Positions 48,664 through 57,097 of a stretch of DNA of 64,000 bases are shown here, piece by piece. The notes beneath the pieces were generated by a model. It was not told the origin of the DNA. It searched no databases and was given only the letters and a program-made list of their open reading frames with translations. Made by a program: the position numbers and the translations under genes. Numbering within the stretch: the stretch's first letter is position 1; every line of letters starts with the position of its first letter. The stretch is from JANPPS01 sp965246925. GTDB taxonomy: Bacteria; Pseudomonadota; Alphaproteobacteria; Acetobacterales; Acetobacteraceae. Location: contig OZ251994.1 of assembly GCA_965246925.1 (NCBI GenBank), positions 2,046,001 to 2,110,000 of the forward strand, read 5' to 3'.

Positions 48664-49562
48664 CCGGAGCGGCCTATCTCGCGGCCGAGGGCCTGGAACA
48701 GCCGCTGCTGGAGGAACTGACCCGGGCGGGCGTTGGCGTTACCAGTTGGCATGGCCGCCTGGCCGTCTCGCCAGACCCACCCCAGGCTTGCGCGTGGGCG
48801 CTCGAGACGTGGACCGCGCCGCACATCGTGGACGCCCCGTCCGTGAAGGCGGCGGCTGATGCGCTCCGGGCCATCCAGCGGAATTGGGCGGCCTACCCGG
48901 TGACGCATCACCGCCGCAGCGCGCTGATCACCGCGCGGCTGCCGCCGGTCAAGGCCCGTCCGCTGGTGTTTCCCGAACCTGCGCCGGCCTCGCATCTAGG
49001 TGCCTGGACCTTGCTGGAGCCGGACCGCATGCTGCTCAGCCCGACCACCACCAGCCCTGTCCCGGGCGGCGAGTGGCGGTTCATCGAGGATTATATCGGC
49101 CCGCCTAGCCGGGCGTACCTCAAACTATGGGAAGCGCTGACTCGGCTCGGCACCTGGCCTCAGCCCGGTGAGCGCTGCATCGACCTCGGCGCGGCGCCCG
49201 GTGGCTGGACTTGGGTGCTGGCGCAGTTGGGGGCGGAGGTGCTGGCCGTCGACAGATCCCCGCTCGACCCGCGAGTGGCGGGGCGCCCAGGCGTGACCAC
49301 GCTGCAGGAGAGCGCCTTTGCCCTGGCGCCGCAGCCCGCCAATTGGCTGTTCAGCGACGTGGTCGCCTACCCGGCCCGCCTGCTAGACCTGGTGCGGCGC
49401 TGGATCGGCGCCGGGCACACCGGGCGCATCGTGTGCACGGTTAAATTCCAGGGTGCGACGGACCACGGCGCCGCGGACGCGTTTGCCGCCATTCCCGGCG
49501 GCCATCTCGTGCACCTCAGCCACAATAAGCACGAGTTGACGTTCTTCTGGCAGAGGCCCTAG
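48660..49562 (+). CDS. RlmM-like rRNA 2'-O-methyltransferase
   Basis: A 300-residue protein. The C-terminal half is an RrmJ/FtsJ-type SAM domain: CIDLGAAPGGWTWVLAQLGA, EVLAVDRSPLD, WLFSDVVAYPARLLDLV, TGRIVCTVKFQGATD and LSHNKHELTFFW. The K-D-K-E tetrad of 2'-O-methyltransferases is thus present. The N-terminal 150 residues form a THUMP-like RNA-binding part. RlmM methylates 23S rRNA C2498; this protein is shorter than the E. coli enzyme but has its layout. TTG 48660 is the start that fits the overlap with DUF423 (TTGA) and the GGGGG upstream. It ends convergently with the next gene over CTAG. Confidence 0.85.
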   Translation: MTGAAYLAAEGLEQPLLEELTRAGVGVTSWHGRLAVSPDPPQACAWALETWTAPHIVDAPSVKAAADALRAIQRNWAAYPVTHHRRSALITARLPPVKARPLVFPEPAPASHLGAWTLLEPDRMLLSPTTTSPVPGGEWRFIEDYIGPPSRAYLKLWEALTRLGTWPQPGERCIDLGAAPGGWTWVLAQLGAEVLAVDRSPLDPRVAGRPGVTTLQESAFALAPQPANWLFSDVVAYPARLLDLVRRWIGAGHTGRIVCTVKFQGATDHGAADAFAAIPGGHLVHLSHNKHELTFFWQRP

Positions 49563-50806
49563 CCGATCCGGCGCCTCAGGACCGCAAGGCCCACCAGCGC
49601 CAGGCCCAGCAACGGCCACGTCGCTGGCTCCGGCACGGTCTGCGCATACACCAGGATGCAGCCGGTCGTGCAGCCCGGCTGCACCGTGGTCGGTCCGGTC
49701 GCCACGAAGATCTCGCCCGACACCGGGTCCACGGCCACCGAGTGATCGTTAGCGCCGATGTTCAGCACCTGCAGCCCCAGGGTGGACGCATCGACGATAC
49801 CGAGCTGCGGCGTGGTGACGCCGTTCACCAGTTGATACCGCGACGCCTCGATGTACGCGTTGGTCGCCGGGTCATAGGTCGCCTGGTCGCCGCCGCTAAT
49901 GCCTGGCACCAAAGTGATCGTGCTGGCGGTGGGGTTCAGGATCACGCTATGGCCCGCCGTCCCGTCGCTGCAGGCAACGAACATGGATGCGCCCGCGCCC
50001 TGCACCAGGCCGGTCGGGCTACAGGGTCCGCTAAGACCGAGCGTGTTGAAATCGAACGTATGCAGCAGCGCGCCCGTGGCGGCGTCCAGCTCGATCACGC
50101 CGCCCGCCCCGGTCCCCGCCGCGTTCAGCGCCGGGACCGCGACGAAGAAGGTGCCGGTCTTCGTGTTGAAGATCGTGGCCTCCACCCCGTTGCCGCCGAC
50201 ATCCGGGTAGCCGTTGGTGCCGTTCAGCAAGATCGTCTGCGCCACCGCGCCAGTCGCGTTGTTGATCAGCGTGACGAAACCGGGGTTGGAGGCGTTGTTG
50301 GCGGCCAGGATCGTGTTCGCCGTGGGCGAGTAGGCCACGCCGTCCACCCGGTTGGCCGCCGCCGGCGTGCCCGTCACGGCCGTGGAAATCGTGCGCGGCG
50401 CTCCCACCACGTTGAGCCCGCTGCTGTCGAGGTTGAAGGTCAGCACAGTGCTGGTCCCGTTTCCGGCGATCAGCAGCTTGCCCGTCGACGTGTTGGAAAT
50501 GCTGATGCCGTTGGGCCCGGCGATGTCGTTGTTGCCGCCCTGCGTGCCCGCGAACAGCCCGGTGCCGATCCGTTCGACGAAGCTGTTCGTCTTGGCCGAA
50601 TAGACATCGATCCCGTTGTTGGACCGGTCCGTCAGGTAATACAGCTGATTGGAGCTATCGAACGTGGCGAGGTCATAGCCGCTGAAGCTGCCACCCGGGA
50701 TGGCCAGCGTGGTCAGGTAGGAATAACTCGGCCCGGCCATGGCAGGTGTCCCAAACGCCATAGCGAGCAAGGCAGCAAACAGGGTCGTGCGGCAGGCCCA
50801 GGGCAT
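49559..50806 (-). CDS. PEP-CTERM beta-propeller protein
   Basis: A 415-residue secreted protein: signal peptide (TTLFAALLAMAFGTPAMAG), then repeated strands of YncE/SMP-30-like propeller type (GYDLATFDSSNQLYYLTD, VDGVAYSPTANTILAANN, HSVAVDPVSGEIFVATG), ending VPEPATWPLLGLALVGLAVL and RRR, a full PEP-CTERM sorting signal. Likely surface-located and handled by an exosortase located elsewhere. GGAGG lies upstream of ATG. Ligand unknown. The 3' end overlaps the RlmM-like gene by 4 bases. Confidence 0.92.
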   Translation of the reverse strand: MPWACRTTLFAALLAMAFGTPAMAGPSYSYLTTLAIPGGSFSGYDLATFDSSNQLYYLTDRSNNGIDVYSAKTNSFVERIGTGLFAGTQGGNNDIAGPNGISISNTSTGKLLIAGNGTSTVLTFNLDSSGLNVVGAPRTISTAVTGTPAAANRVDGVAYSPTANTILAANNASNPGFVTLINNATGAVAQTILLNGTNGYPDVGGNGVEATIFNTKTGTFFVAVPALNAAGTGAGGVIELDAATGALLHTFDFNTLGLSGPCSPTGLVQGAGASMFVACSDGTAGHSVILNPTASTITLVPGISGGDQATYDPATNAYIEASRYQLVNGVTTPQLGIVDASTLGLQVLNIGANDHSVAVDPVSGEIFVATGPTTVQPGCTTGCILVYAQTVPEPATWPLLGLALVGLAVLRRRIG

Positions 50807-50873
50807 CGCGTCCTCCGAATTCTTGTCGTTAACCGGAGAAGAGCAACCTCGAGCTGTAATGACAAGCTAAACT

Positions 50874-51716
50874 TTACACCTGCCGCCTCGGCCGGTCACG
50901 AAAACTAGCGCGGGGGTAAACCCCCAACACGCGCGCCTCCGCCGTGAAAAAACCCAGCTCTTCTAGCGCCCCGGCCAGTCCAGGCTGCGCCGGATGCCCG
51001 TCCACGTCGCACAAGAACTGCGTGGCGGTGAACTCGCCGTGCAGCATGTAGCTTTCAAGGCGGCTCATGTTGACGCCGTTGGTGGCGAAACCGCCCAGGG
51101 CCTTGTACAAAGCTGCCGGCACGTTGCGGACGCGGAACACGAAGGTGGTCATCAGATCTTCACGCGCCGGGTCCGGCGTCCGCGCCTCCCGTGCCGCCAC
51201 GTAGAACCGGGTGGTGTTGTGGCTCGCATCCTCCACGTTGGCGCGCAGCACCTCGAGTCCGTAGATGTCCGCCGCCAGGGTGGAGGCGATGGCCGCGTCC
51301 TCGGGCCGGCCCCACTCCGCCACCAGCTTGGCCGACCCGGCGGTATCGGCCTCGATCACCGCCTGCGCGCCCAGTTCCCGCACGATATCCCGCACCTGCC
51401 CCAGCGCCACCGCGTGCGAGTGGATGCGCTTCACCTGCCCGATCAGCGTGCCCGGCGGCGCCAGCAGGCAGTGCTCCACCCGCTGAAAATGTTCGCCCAC
51501 GATGTGCATGCCGCTCTCGGGCAATAGCGCGTGCATGTCCGGCACCCGGCCCGCGAGGCTGTTCTCGCACGGCAGCATGGCCAGCTCCGCCGTGCCGGCC
51601 CGCACCGCCTCCATCGCCGCCTCGAAGGTCGCACAAGGGAGCGTCGGCATGCCCGGGAAGGCGGTCCGGCAGGCAAGGTCGGAGTAGGCGCCGGGCAGTC
51701 CTTGGAATGCGATCAT
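50874..51716 (-). CDS. pheA: Prephenate dehydratase
   Basis: Makes phenylpyruvate from prephenate. The 280-residue monofunctional enzyme has AFQGLPGAYSDLACRTAFPG, MLPCENSLAGRVPDMHALL, the catalytic SHNTTRFYV, and a C-terminal ACT domain (GGFATNGVNMSRLESYML, FLCDVDGHP) for feedback control by phenylalanine. Its ATG overlaps the kdsB stop (ATGA). Confidence 0.97.
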   Translation of the reverse strand: MIAFQGLPGAYSDLACRTAFPGMPTLPCATFEAAMEAVRAGTAELAMLPCENSLAGRVPDMHALLPESGMHIVGEHFQRVEHCLLAPPGTLIGQVKRIHSHAVALGQVRDIVRELGAQAVIEADTAGSAKLVAEWGRPEDAAIASTLAADIYGLEVLRANVEDASHNTTRFYVAAREARTPDPAREDLMTTFVFRVRNVPAALYKALGGFATNGVNMSRLESYMLHGEFTATQFLCDVDGHPAQPGLAGALEELGFFTAEARVLGVYPRASFRDRPRRQV

Positions 51717-52441
51717 GCCAGCAACGCCCTTGCCCGTTCAAGGTCCGCCGGCGTATCGACGCCGAACGCCCCATGCTCCACCCGGGTGCAGGCGATCCGC
51801 ATCCCGGCCTCCAGCGCCCGCAGCTGCTCGAGGCTCTCCCGCCGCTCCAGCGGCGATTCCGGCAGGCTCACGAACCGGGCCAGCGCCGCGCGCCGATAGG
51901 CGTAAATGCCGATATGGTGCCAGAGCGGCCCGGCGCCCCAGGGGATGGCGGCCCGCGAGAAATACAGCGCCGCGGACACGGCCCGCCCCCGCTCGAACGC
52001 GCAGGCCGCCTTCACCGTTTGCGGCGCCGCACCCTCGGCCTCGGTCGTGATCTCGCTCACCAACGTCGCGATGTCGAACGAGGGGTCGGACAGCGGCGCC
52101 ACCACCATGCGCAACTGCTGGGGCGGCAACGTGGGGAAATCCCCCTGCACGTTCACCACCACGTCATGTACGCCCTGCGGGTCGAGGGCCGCCAATGCCG
52201 CGTGCACCCGGTCGGAGCCCGAGGGCAGGGACGGGTCGGTCATCACCGCCACGCCGCCATCCGCCCGGACCACGTCCGCGATCTCGGCATCGGCGCACGC
52301 CACCGCCACCGGGCCGACATCCGCCTCCCGCGCGCGGTCCAGCACGTGTAGGATCATGGGTCGCCCGCCGATCAGCGCGAGCGGCTTGCCGGGCAGCCGG
52401 CTGCTGGCCATGCGGGAGGGAATGACGATCAGGGGGTTCAT
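51713..52441 (-). CDS. kdsB: 3-deoxy-manno-octulosonate cytidylyltransferase
   Basis: Activates KDO as CMP-KDO for lipid A-core LPS. The 242-residue protein has LIVIPSRMASSRLPGKPLAL, GSDRVHAALAAL, VVNVQGDFPTLPPQQLRMVV, HHIGIYAYRRAALARFVSLP and FGVDTPADLERARALL. ATG 52441 is chosen as it starts the family homology. The 127 bp upstream separate it from the divergent Gln/Asn-rich gene and should contain both promoters; no clear element was picked out. Confidence 0.96.
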   Translation of the reverse strand: MNPLIVIPSRMASSRLPGKPLALIGGRPMILHVLDRAREADVGPVAVACADAEIADVVRADGGVAVMTDPSLPSGSDRVHAALAALDPQGVHDVVVNVQGDFPTLPPQQLRMVVAPLSDPSFDIATLVSEITTEAEGAAPQTVKAACAFERGRAVSAALYFSRAAIPWGAGPLWHHIGIYAYRRAALARFVSLPESPLERRESLEQLRALEAGMRIACTRVEHGAFGVDTPADLERARALLA

Positions 52442-52568
52442 GTCGTGATCAGGGCAGCAGGCCGGGTTTGCAACGTTCACGCTTCGAGCAGTTGATCGGG
52501 CAGGGCGGTTCTCATACGGTGCTGGTCACCCAAGGTAAACGGTCCCGAACCCGTTTACGGAGACCGAA

Positions 52569-52835
52569 ATGCGCCTCATCCTCGCCCTGCTGCTCGCCCC
52601 TGCCGCCGCGCTCGCCCAAGGCCAGGCCCAAGGCACTCAGGTGACCCAGCCCTCTCAGACCCAGAACCAGGCGCAGGTGCAGCAGAACATGAGCCAGCAG
52701 CCGGCCAATGCACATAGCAGCGGCGGGCAGCAGGCCACGGGCAACCAGATGTCTCAGCCCAGCGAGAACCAGAACCAGCCGCAGCTGCAGCAGAACATGG
52801 GCAACCAGCCCGGCAACGCGAAGCAGACGAGGTGA
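52569..52835 (+). CDS. Secreted Gln/Asn-rich low-complexity protein 1
   Basis: An 88-residue protein: signal peptide (RLILALLLAPAAALAQ) and a mature chain almost wholly Q, N, S, P, A, T and G. Two similar segments can be seen, QPSQTQNQAQVQQNMSQQPA and QPSENQNQPQLQQNMGNQPG, so it has duplicated. It has no domain. The composition resembles prion-like or adhesive chains. Overlaps hisN by GTGA. A similar Q/N-rich exported protein lies at 55585. Confidence 0.75.
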   Translation: MRLILALLLAPAAALAQGQAQGTQVTQPSQTQNQAQVQQNMSQQPANAHSSGGQQATGNQMSQPSENQNQPQLQQNMGNQPGNAKQTR

Positions 52836-53599
52836 AGGACTGGGTGGAGGCCGCGCACGCGGCCGCCGATATCGCCGGCAGCGTGATCCGCCCGTTCTAC
52901 CGCACCGGCCTCGATGCAACCACCAAGGCCGACCAAAGCCCCGTCACCCTGGCCGACCGTCAGGCCGAGCAGGCGATGCGGGAGTACCTCTCGTGCGCCT
53001 TTCCCGATCATGGCGTGCAAGGGGAGGAGGCCGGGCTCGACCGTCCGGACGCGCGGTTCCGCTGGGTGCTGGACCCCGTGGACGGCACCCGCGCCTTTCT
53101 GACCGGGCGTCCGGTGTTCGGCACCTTGATCGCGCTGATGGACGGCACCACCCCGGTGCTCGGCCTGATCGACCAGCCCATCACCGGTGAGCGCTGGCTG
53201 GGGGTGGCCGGGCAACCGACGCTGTTTCGCGGCAATTACGGCCGCGCCGGATGCCGCCCATGCCCGGCGCTCAGCCATGCCGAGCTGTCCTGCACCGCGC
53301 CGGAAATCTTCAAGCCGGAGCAGGCCACCGCCTGGCAACGCCTGACCCATGCCACGCGGCGCACCAGTTGGGGCGGGGATTGCTACGCCTATGGCCTGCT
53401 CGCCCTCGGCCAGATCGACGTCATTGCCGAGCCTGGCCTCAAAGTCTGGGACTGGGCAGCCCTGGTTCCGGTGATCGAGGGCGCGGGCGGGCGGTTGACG
53501 GACTGGCAAGGCCGGGCGCTGCGGCCCGAGGGGGACGGCAACGTGCTCGCGGTCGGCGATCCGGCCCTGCTCGGCCCCGCCTGTGCGCTCTTGGCCTAA
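52832..53599 (+). CDS. hisN: Histidinol-phosphatase, inositol-monophosphatase type
   Basis: A 255-residue IMPase-fold phosphatase: SPVTLADRQAEQAMREYL, the metal-site GVQGEEAG, WVLDPVDGTRAFLTGRPVFG and GLKVWDWAALVPVIEGAGG. The sequence resembles the HisN-type histidinol phosphatases that alphaproteobacteria use in histidine synthesis; a general inositol phosphatase is an alternative. GTG 52832 overlaps the preceding stop. No other his gene is nearby. Confidence 0.85.
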   Translation: MKDWVEAAHAAADIAGSVIRPFYRTGLDATTKADQSPVTLADRQAEQAMREYLSCAFPDHGVQGEEAGLDRPDARFRWVLDPVDGTRAFLTGRPVFGTLIALMDGTTPVLGLIDQPITGERWLGVAGQPTLFRGNYGRAGCRPCPALSHAELSCTAPEIFKPEQATAWQRLTHATRRTSWGGDCYAYGLLALGQIDVIAEPGLKVWDWAALVPVIEGAGGRLTDWQGRALRPEGDGNVLAVGDPALLGPACALLA

Positions 53600-53645
53600 C
53601 CTTCAATGGCTTGACCTTGGGCGCAGCACGCCCTGCTATGCACCC

Positions 53646-55511
53646 ATGCGCCATCTCCTTGCCCTTTTGCTGATCACCACCTCCGCCCTGGCGCAAGAGG
53701 CGCCGAGCCATGCATTGACCATCCTCGGTACCCCCGCTTTGCCGGCGGATTTCCCGTATTTCCCCTATGTGAACCCGGACGCGCCGAAAGGCGGTGAGGC
53801 GGTTTTTGCCGATACCGGCAGCTTCGACGGGTTCAACCCGTACATTCTCAAGGGCAACCCGGCCATGGGCCTCGGCTCGCAATGGTCGCGGGGGGTAGGC
53901 GGCACGTCCGCTGGCACTGCCGGCGGGCATATCTGGGAGTCGATGCTGACAGGGTCCGCGGACGAGGTCGCGAGCGGTTATGGCCACCTGGCGCAGAGTG
54001 TCAGCCTATCTCCGGACGGTCTCACGCTCACCTTCCAGATCCGGCCCGAAGCCCGGTTCGCCGACAACACGCCTGTGCTGGCCGAGGATGTGATCTGGAC
54101 GTTCAACACCCTCATGGAAAAGGGCCGTCCGTCCTACCGGGTCTCGTTCGCCGAGGTGGCCGGCGTCGAGGCGGTGGGCGAGCGTGGCGTGGTATGGCAC
54201 CTCAAGACCAACCTCAACCGCGACCTGCCGCTCGCCATCGGTGGGCTGCCGGTGTTGCCGAAGCATTGGTGGGAGACGCGGGACTTCACCCGTCCGCTGA
54301 CGGAGCCGCCGCTCGGCTCCGGCCCCTACCGGGTCGATAAGTTCGAACTGGGACGCAGCGTCGGCTATGTGCGCCGGGACGATTGGTGGGCGCGCGACCG
54401 CCCGACCGGGCGTGGCCAGTTCAACTTCGACCGGGTGCGGATCGAGTATTACCGAGACCCGACTGTGGCCTTCCAGGCGTTCAAAGCGGGCCAGTCCGAT
54501 TACCGCCAGGAGAATATCTCCAAGCAATGGGTGACGGCGTACGACTTTCCGGCCGTAAAAGACGGGTTCGTGCAGAAAGCGGAGCTGCCGCATAAGCTCC
54601 CGGTCGGGTTTCAGACCTTCTTCTTCAACACGCGCCGCAGTATGTTCAAGGACGCCCGCGTGCGGGAGGCGATCGCTGGGCTGTTCGACTTCGAGTATTT
54701 GAACAAGAACATCTTCTACGGCCGCTATACCAGGATGGACAGCTACTTTACCAACACCGCCCAGCAATCGCATGAACTTCCGGACCCGGCCGAACTGGCG
54801 TTGCTGGAACCGTTCCGGGACAAACTGCCTCCGGCGCTGTTCACCGAGCCGTTCCGCCAGCCCGCCACCGACGGCTCCGGCAATAACCGGGAGGGCTTGC
54901 GCCGCGCGCTCGATCTGTTCAAGCAAGCCGGCTGGACGATCAAGGACCGCAAGCTCGTGAACGAGCAGGGTGAGCAGCTGGCGTTCACCTTGCTGGAATA
55001 CGACCCGACCATGGAGCGGCTGACGCTGCCGATGAAGCAGTGGATGCAGCGGGTCGGCATCGAGGTAACGCTCCGCACGGTCGATGAGGCGCAGTATGAG
55101 CGCCTGACGGACGAGTATGATTTCGACATGACGTCAGTCCCTGTCCCCGGCTCGGAACTGCCGGGTATGGAGCTGAAGCAGCTGTTCACCTGCGAAGGGG
55201 CGGAGACCAAGGGCGGTGCCAACCTCGCCGGGGTGTGTGACCCGGTGGTGGACGCGCTGGTGCAGCGCATGGTGGAGGCGCGCGACCGCGGCACGCTGGC
55301 CACCGCCGGGCGTGCGCTGGACCGCGTGCTGCTGCGCGGCCATTACGGCATCCTGACGTATTACAAGAGCACCTTCGACCTCGCGACCTGGAACCGCTTC
55401 GGCCGCCCCACCACGCCGGTTCGCACCGGCTTCGTCATCGACGATTGGTGGATCGACCCAGCGCTAGCGGCCAAGACGGACGCGGCCCGGCGTAGTAGCC
55501 CTTCTCAGTAG
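53646..55511 (+). CDS. yejA: Peptide ABC transporter substrate-binding protein (YejA type)
   Basis: A 621-residue periplasmic oligopeptide-binding protein (SBP_bac_5 family) with signal peptide (MRHLLALLLITTSALAQ). Landmarks: PYFPYVNPDAPKGGEAVF, FDGFNPYILKG, DGLTLTFQIRPEARFADNTP, LLGSGPYRVDKFE-like PPLGSGPYRVDKFELG and PVGFQTFFFNTRR. The YejA family imports peptides including microcin C-type compounds in enterobacteria. ATG 53646 begins the signal peptide. Its permease and ATPase genes follow, after a small Gln/Asn-rich gene. Confidence 0.93.
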   Translation: MRHLLALLLITTSALAQEAPSHALTILGTPALPADFPYFPYVNPDAPKGGEAVFADTGSFDGFNPYILKGNPAMGLGSQWSRGVGGTSAGTAGGHIWESMLTGSADEVASGYGHLAQSVSLSPDGLTLTFQIRPEARFADNTPVLAEDVIWTFNTLMEKGRPSYRVSFAEVAGVEAVGERGVVWHLKTNLNRDLPLAIGGLPVLPKHWWETRDFTRPLTEPPLGSGPYRVDKFELGRSVGYVRRDDWWARDRPTGRGQFNFDRVRIEYYRDPTVAFQAFKAGQSDYRQENISKQWVTAYDFPAVKDGFVQKAELPHKLPVGFQTFFFNTRRSMFKDARVREAIAGLFDFEYLNKNIFYGRYTRMDSYFTNTAQQSHELPDPAELALLEPFRDKLPPALFTEPFRQPATDGSGNNREGLRRALDLFKQAGWTIKDRKLVNEQGEQLAFTLLEYDPTMERLTLPMKQWMQRVGIEVTLRTVDEAQYERLTDEYDFDMTSVPVPGSELPGMELKQLFTCEGAETKGGANLAGVCDPVVDALVQRMVEARDRGTLATAGRALDRVLLRGHYGILTYYKSTFDLATWNRFGRPTTPVRTGFVIDDWWIDPALAAKTDAARRSSPSQ

Positions 55512-55584
55512 TACAGCCTGGCCACCTATCGCCCCTCGGACGGAATCTGCTAAGCAGTCTCACCATCCAATCTGGAGCCCAGCC

Positions 55585-55929
55585 ATGCGTCACGTTCTTA
55601 TCGCCGCCGCCCTCGTTACAGCCTTTGCTGGCCTGTCACAGCCCGCACACGCCATCGGCTGCGTCTCCGGCGCCGTGGTGGGCGGGGCGGCCGGCCACGT
55701 TGCCGGGCATCACGGCCTGCTGGGCGCTGCCGCCGGGTGCTATGCCGGACATCATGCTGCCGTGGTCCGCAAGCGTAACCTGGCGGCCCAGCGTGCGCAG
55801 CAGCAGCAGATGCAGCGCGATCAGATGAACCAGAACCAGACGAACCAGAACCAGATGAACCAGAACCAGATCAACCAGAACCAAACGGGCACCAACGCCA
55901 CCTTCGCCCCTAACGGCGCGCCCCGGTAA
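55585..55929 (+). CDS. Secreted Gln/Asn-rich low-complexity protein 2
   Basis: A 114-residue protein with signal peptide (HVLIAAALVTAFAGLSQPAHA), a short Gly/His/Ala-rich middle (GAVVGGAAGHVAGHHGLLGA, typical of glycine-zipper proteins) and a Q/N-rich tail built from NQNQ(T/M/I) units. It lies inside the yej cluster between yejA and yejB. Like the protein at 52569 it could be surface-adhesive; no function is known. Confidence 0.75.
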   Translation: MRHVLIAAALVTAFAGLSQPAHAIGCVSGAVVGGAAGHVAGHHGLLGAAAGCYAGHHAAVVRKRNLAAQRAQQQQMQRDQMNQNQTNQNQMNQNQINQNQTGTNATFAPNGAPR

Positions 55930-55933
55930 CATG

Positions 55934-55971
55934 GTGGGCGTGTCCGTCCAGGACTGAGCGGACACGCCCAT
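55934..55971 (+). promoter_or_regulatory. Perfect hairpin overlapping the yejB start codon
   Basis: TGGGCGTGTCCG, 12-base loop, CGGACACGCCCA makes a 12-pair stem, plus a G-U pair outside. The last bases (A and T) belong to the ATG of yejB. No separate ribosome-binding site is visible outside the stem, so the hairpin should block or gate translation initiation. It could also reduce read-through from the small gene upstream. Confidence 0.75.
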
Positions 55972-57031
55972 GGCTGCCTACCTTCTGCGCCGCCTAATCC
56001 TGCTCGTGCCTACGCTGCTTGGCATTATCGCGCTCAATTTCTTCATCATTCAGTTCGCGCCGGGCGGCCCGGTCGAACAGGCTTTGGCCGAAGCCAAAGG
56101 CGGCGGCGACACCCTGGCCCGTGTGTCCGGCCCTACCAGCGACACCGGCGCCTACCGCGGCACGCGCGGGCTCGATCCCCGCATGGTCGAGGATCTGAAA
56201 AAGCAGTTCGGCTTCGACAAGCCGCCGCTCACCCGTTTCGGAAACATGCTCTGGGACTACGCCCATTTCGATTTCGGACGCAGCTTCTTCCGTGACCAGA
56301 CCGTCCTGGCGCTGGTGCTGCAGAAAATGCCGGTCAGTGTCTCGCTGGGCCTTTGGAGCACCGTGCTGATCTATCTGATCAGCATTCCGCTCGGCATCCG
56401 CAAGGCCGTGCGCAACGGCTCTCGCTTCGACGTCGTCAGCAGCGCCGTGGTGCTGATCGGCTATGCCATTCCAGTGTTCCTGTTCGGCCTCCTGCTGATC
56501 GTGCTGTTCGCCGGCGGCAGCTTCGTGCAGTGGTTTCCGCTGCGCGGCTTGCTGAGCGAGGGTGCGGCGGGGCTGCCCTGGCCGCAGCGTGTGGCCGACT
56601 ACGCTTGGCACATGACCCTGCCGACCGTGGCGATGGTGGCGGGCGGCTTCGCGGGGCTCACGATCCTCACCAAGAACTCGTTCCTCGATGAGGTCCGCAA
56701 GCAATACGTCGTGACAGCGAAAGCCAAGGGCGCGGGGGAAACCCGCGTGCTGTATGGCCACGTCTTCCGCAACGCCATGCTGCTCATCGTGGCCGGGTTC
56801 CCGGCGGCGTTCATCGGCATTTTATTCAGCTCGTCCTTGTTCATCGAGGTCATCTTCTCGCTCGATGGCTTGGGGCTACTAGGGTTCGAGAGTGCCATCC
56901 GCCGGGACTATCCGGTGATGTTCGGCACGCTATTCATCTTCACCCTGCTTGGCCTGCTGATGCAGATCGTGGGCGACATGCTCTACACCTGGGTCGATCC
57001 GCGGATCGATTTCGAGGCGCGCGCCCGATGA
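55970..57031 (+). CDS. yejB: Peptide ABC transporter permease (YejB type)
   Basis: A 353-residue inner-membrane permease of the binding-protein-dependent family with about six membrane segments. The N-terminus (YLLRRLILLVPTLLGIIALN) and the long loop with the FGFDKPPLTRFGNMLWDYAH segment are typical of the YejB/DppB type. The EAA-type coupling loop is VTAKAKGAGETRVLYGHVFR. Its start codon lies in a strong hairpin, and its stop codon is inside the first unit of a 14-bp tandem repeat. Confidence 0.94.
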   Translation: MAAYLLRRLILLVPTLLGIIALNFFIIQFAPGGPVEQALAEAKGGGDTLARVSGPTSDTGAYRGTRGLDPRMVEDLKKQFGFDKPPLTRFGNMLWDYAHFDFGRSFFRDQTVLALVLQKMPVSVSLGLWSTVLIYLISIPLGIRKAVRNGSRFDVVSSAVVLIGYAIPVFLFGLLLIVLFAGGSFVQWFPLRGLLSEGAAGLPWPQRVADYAWHMTLPTVAMVAGGFAGLTILTKNSFLDEVRKQYVVTAKAKGAGETRVLYGHVFRNAMLLIVAGFPAAFIGILFSSSLFIEVIFSLDGLGLLGFESAIRRDYPVMFGTLFIFTLLGLLMQIVGDMLYTWVDPRIDFEARAR

Positions 57032-57083
57032 GTGCCGCCCAATGAGTGCCGCCCAATGAGTGCCGCCCAATGAGTGCCGCCCG
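57028..57083. repeat. Four tandem copies of a 14-bp unit between yejB and yejE
   Basis: ATGAGTGCCGCCCA is present four times (the fourth ends in CG), then a partial fifth unit runs into the ribosome-binding site of yejE. The first unit supplies the yejB stop (ATGA). Each unit has an ATG, so spare start codons occur in all three frames ahead of the real GTG 57098. Confidence 0.9.
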
Positions 57084-57097
57084 ATGAGGAGTGCCGC

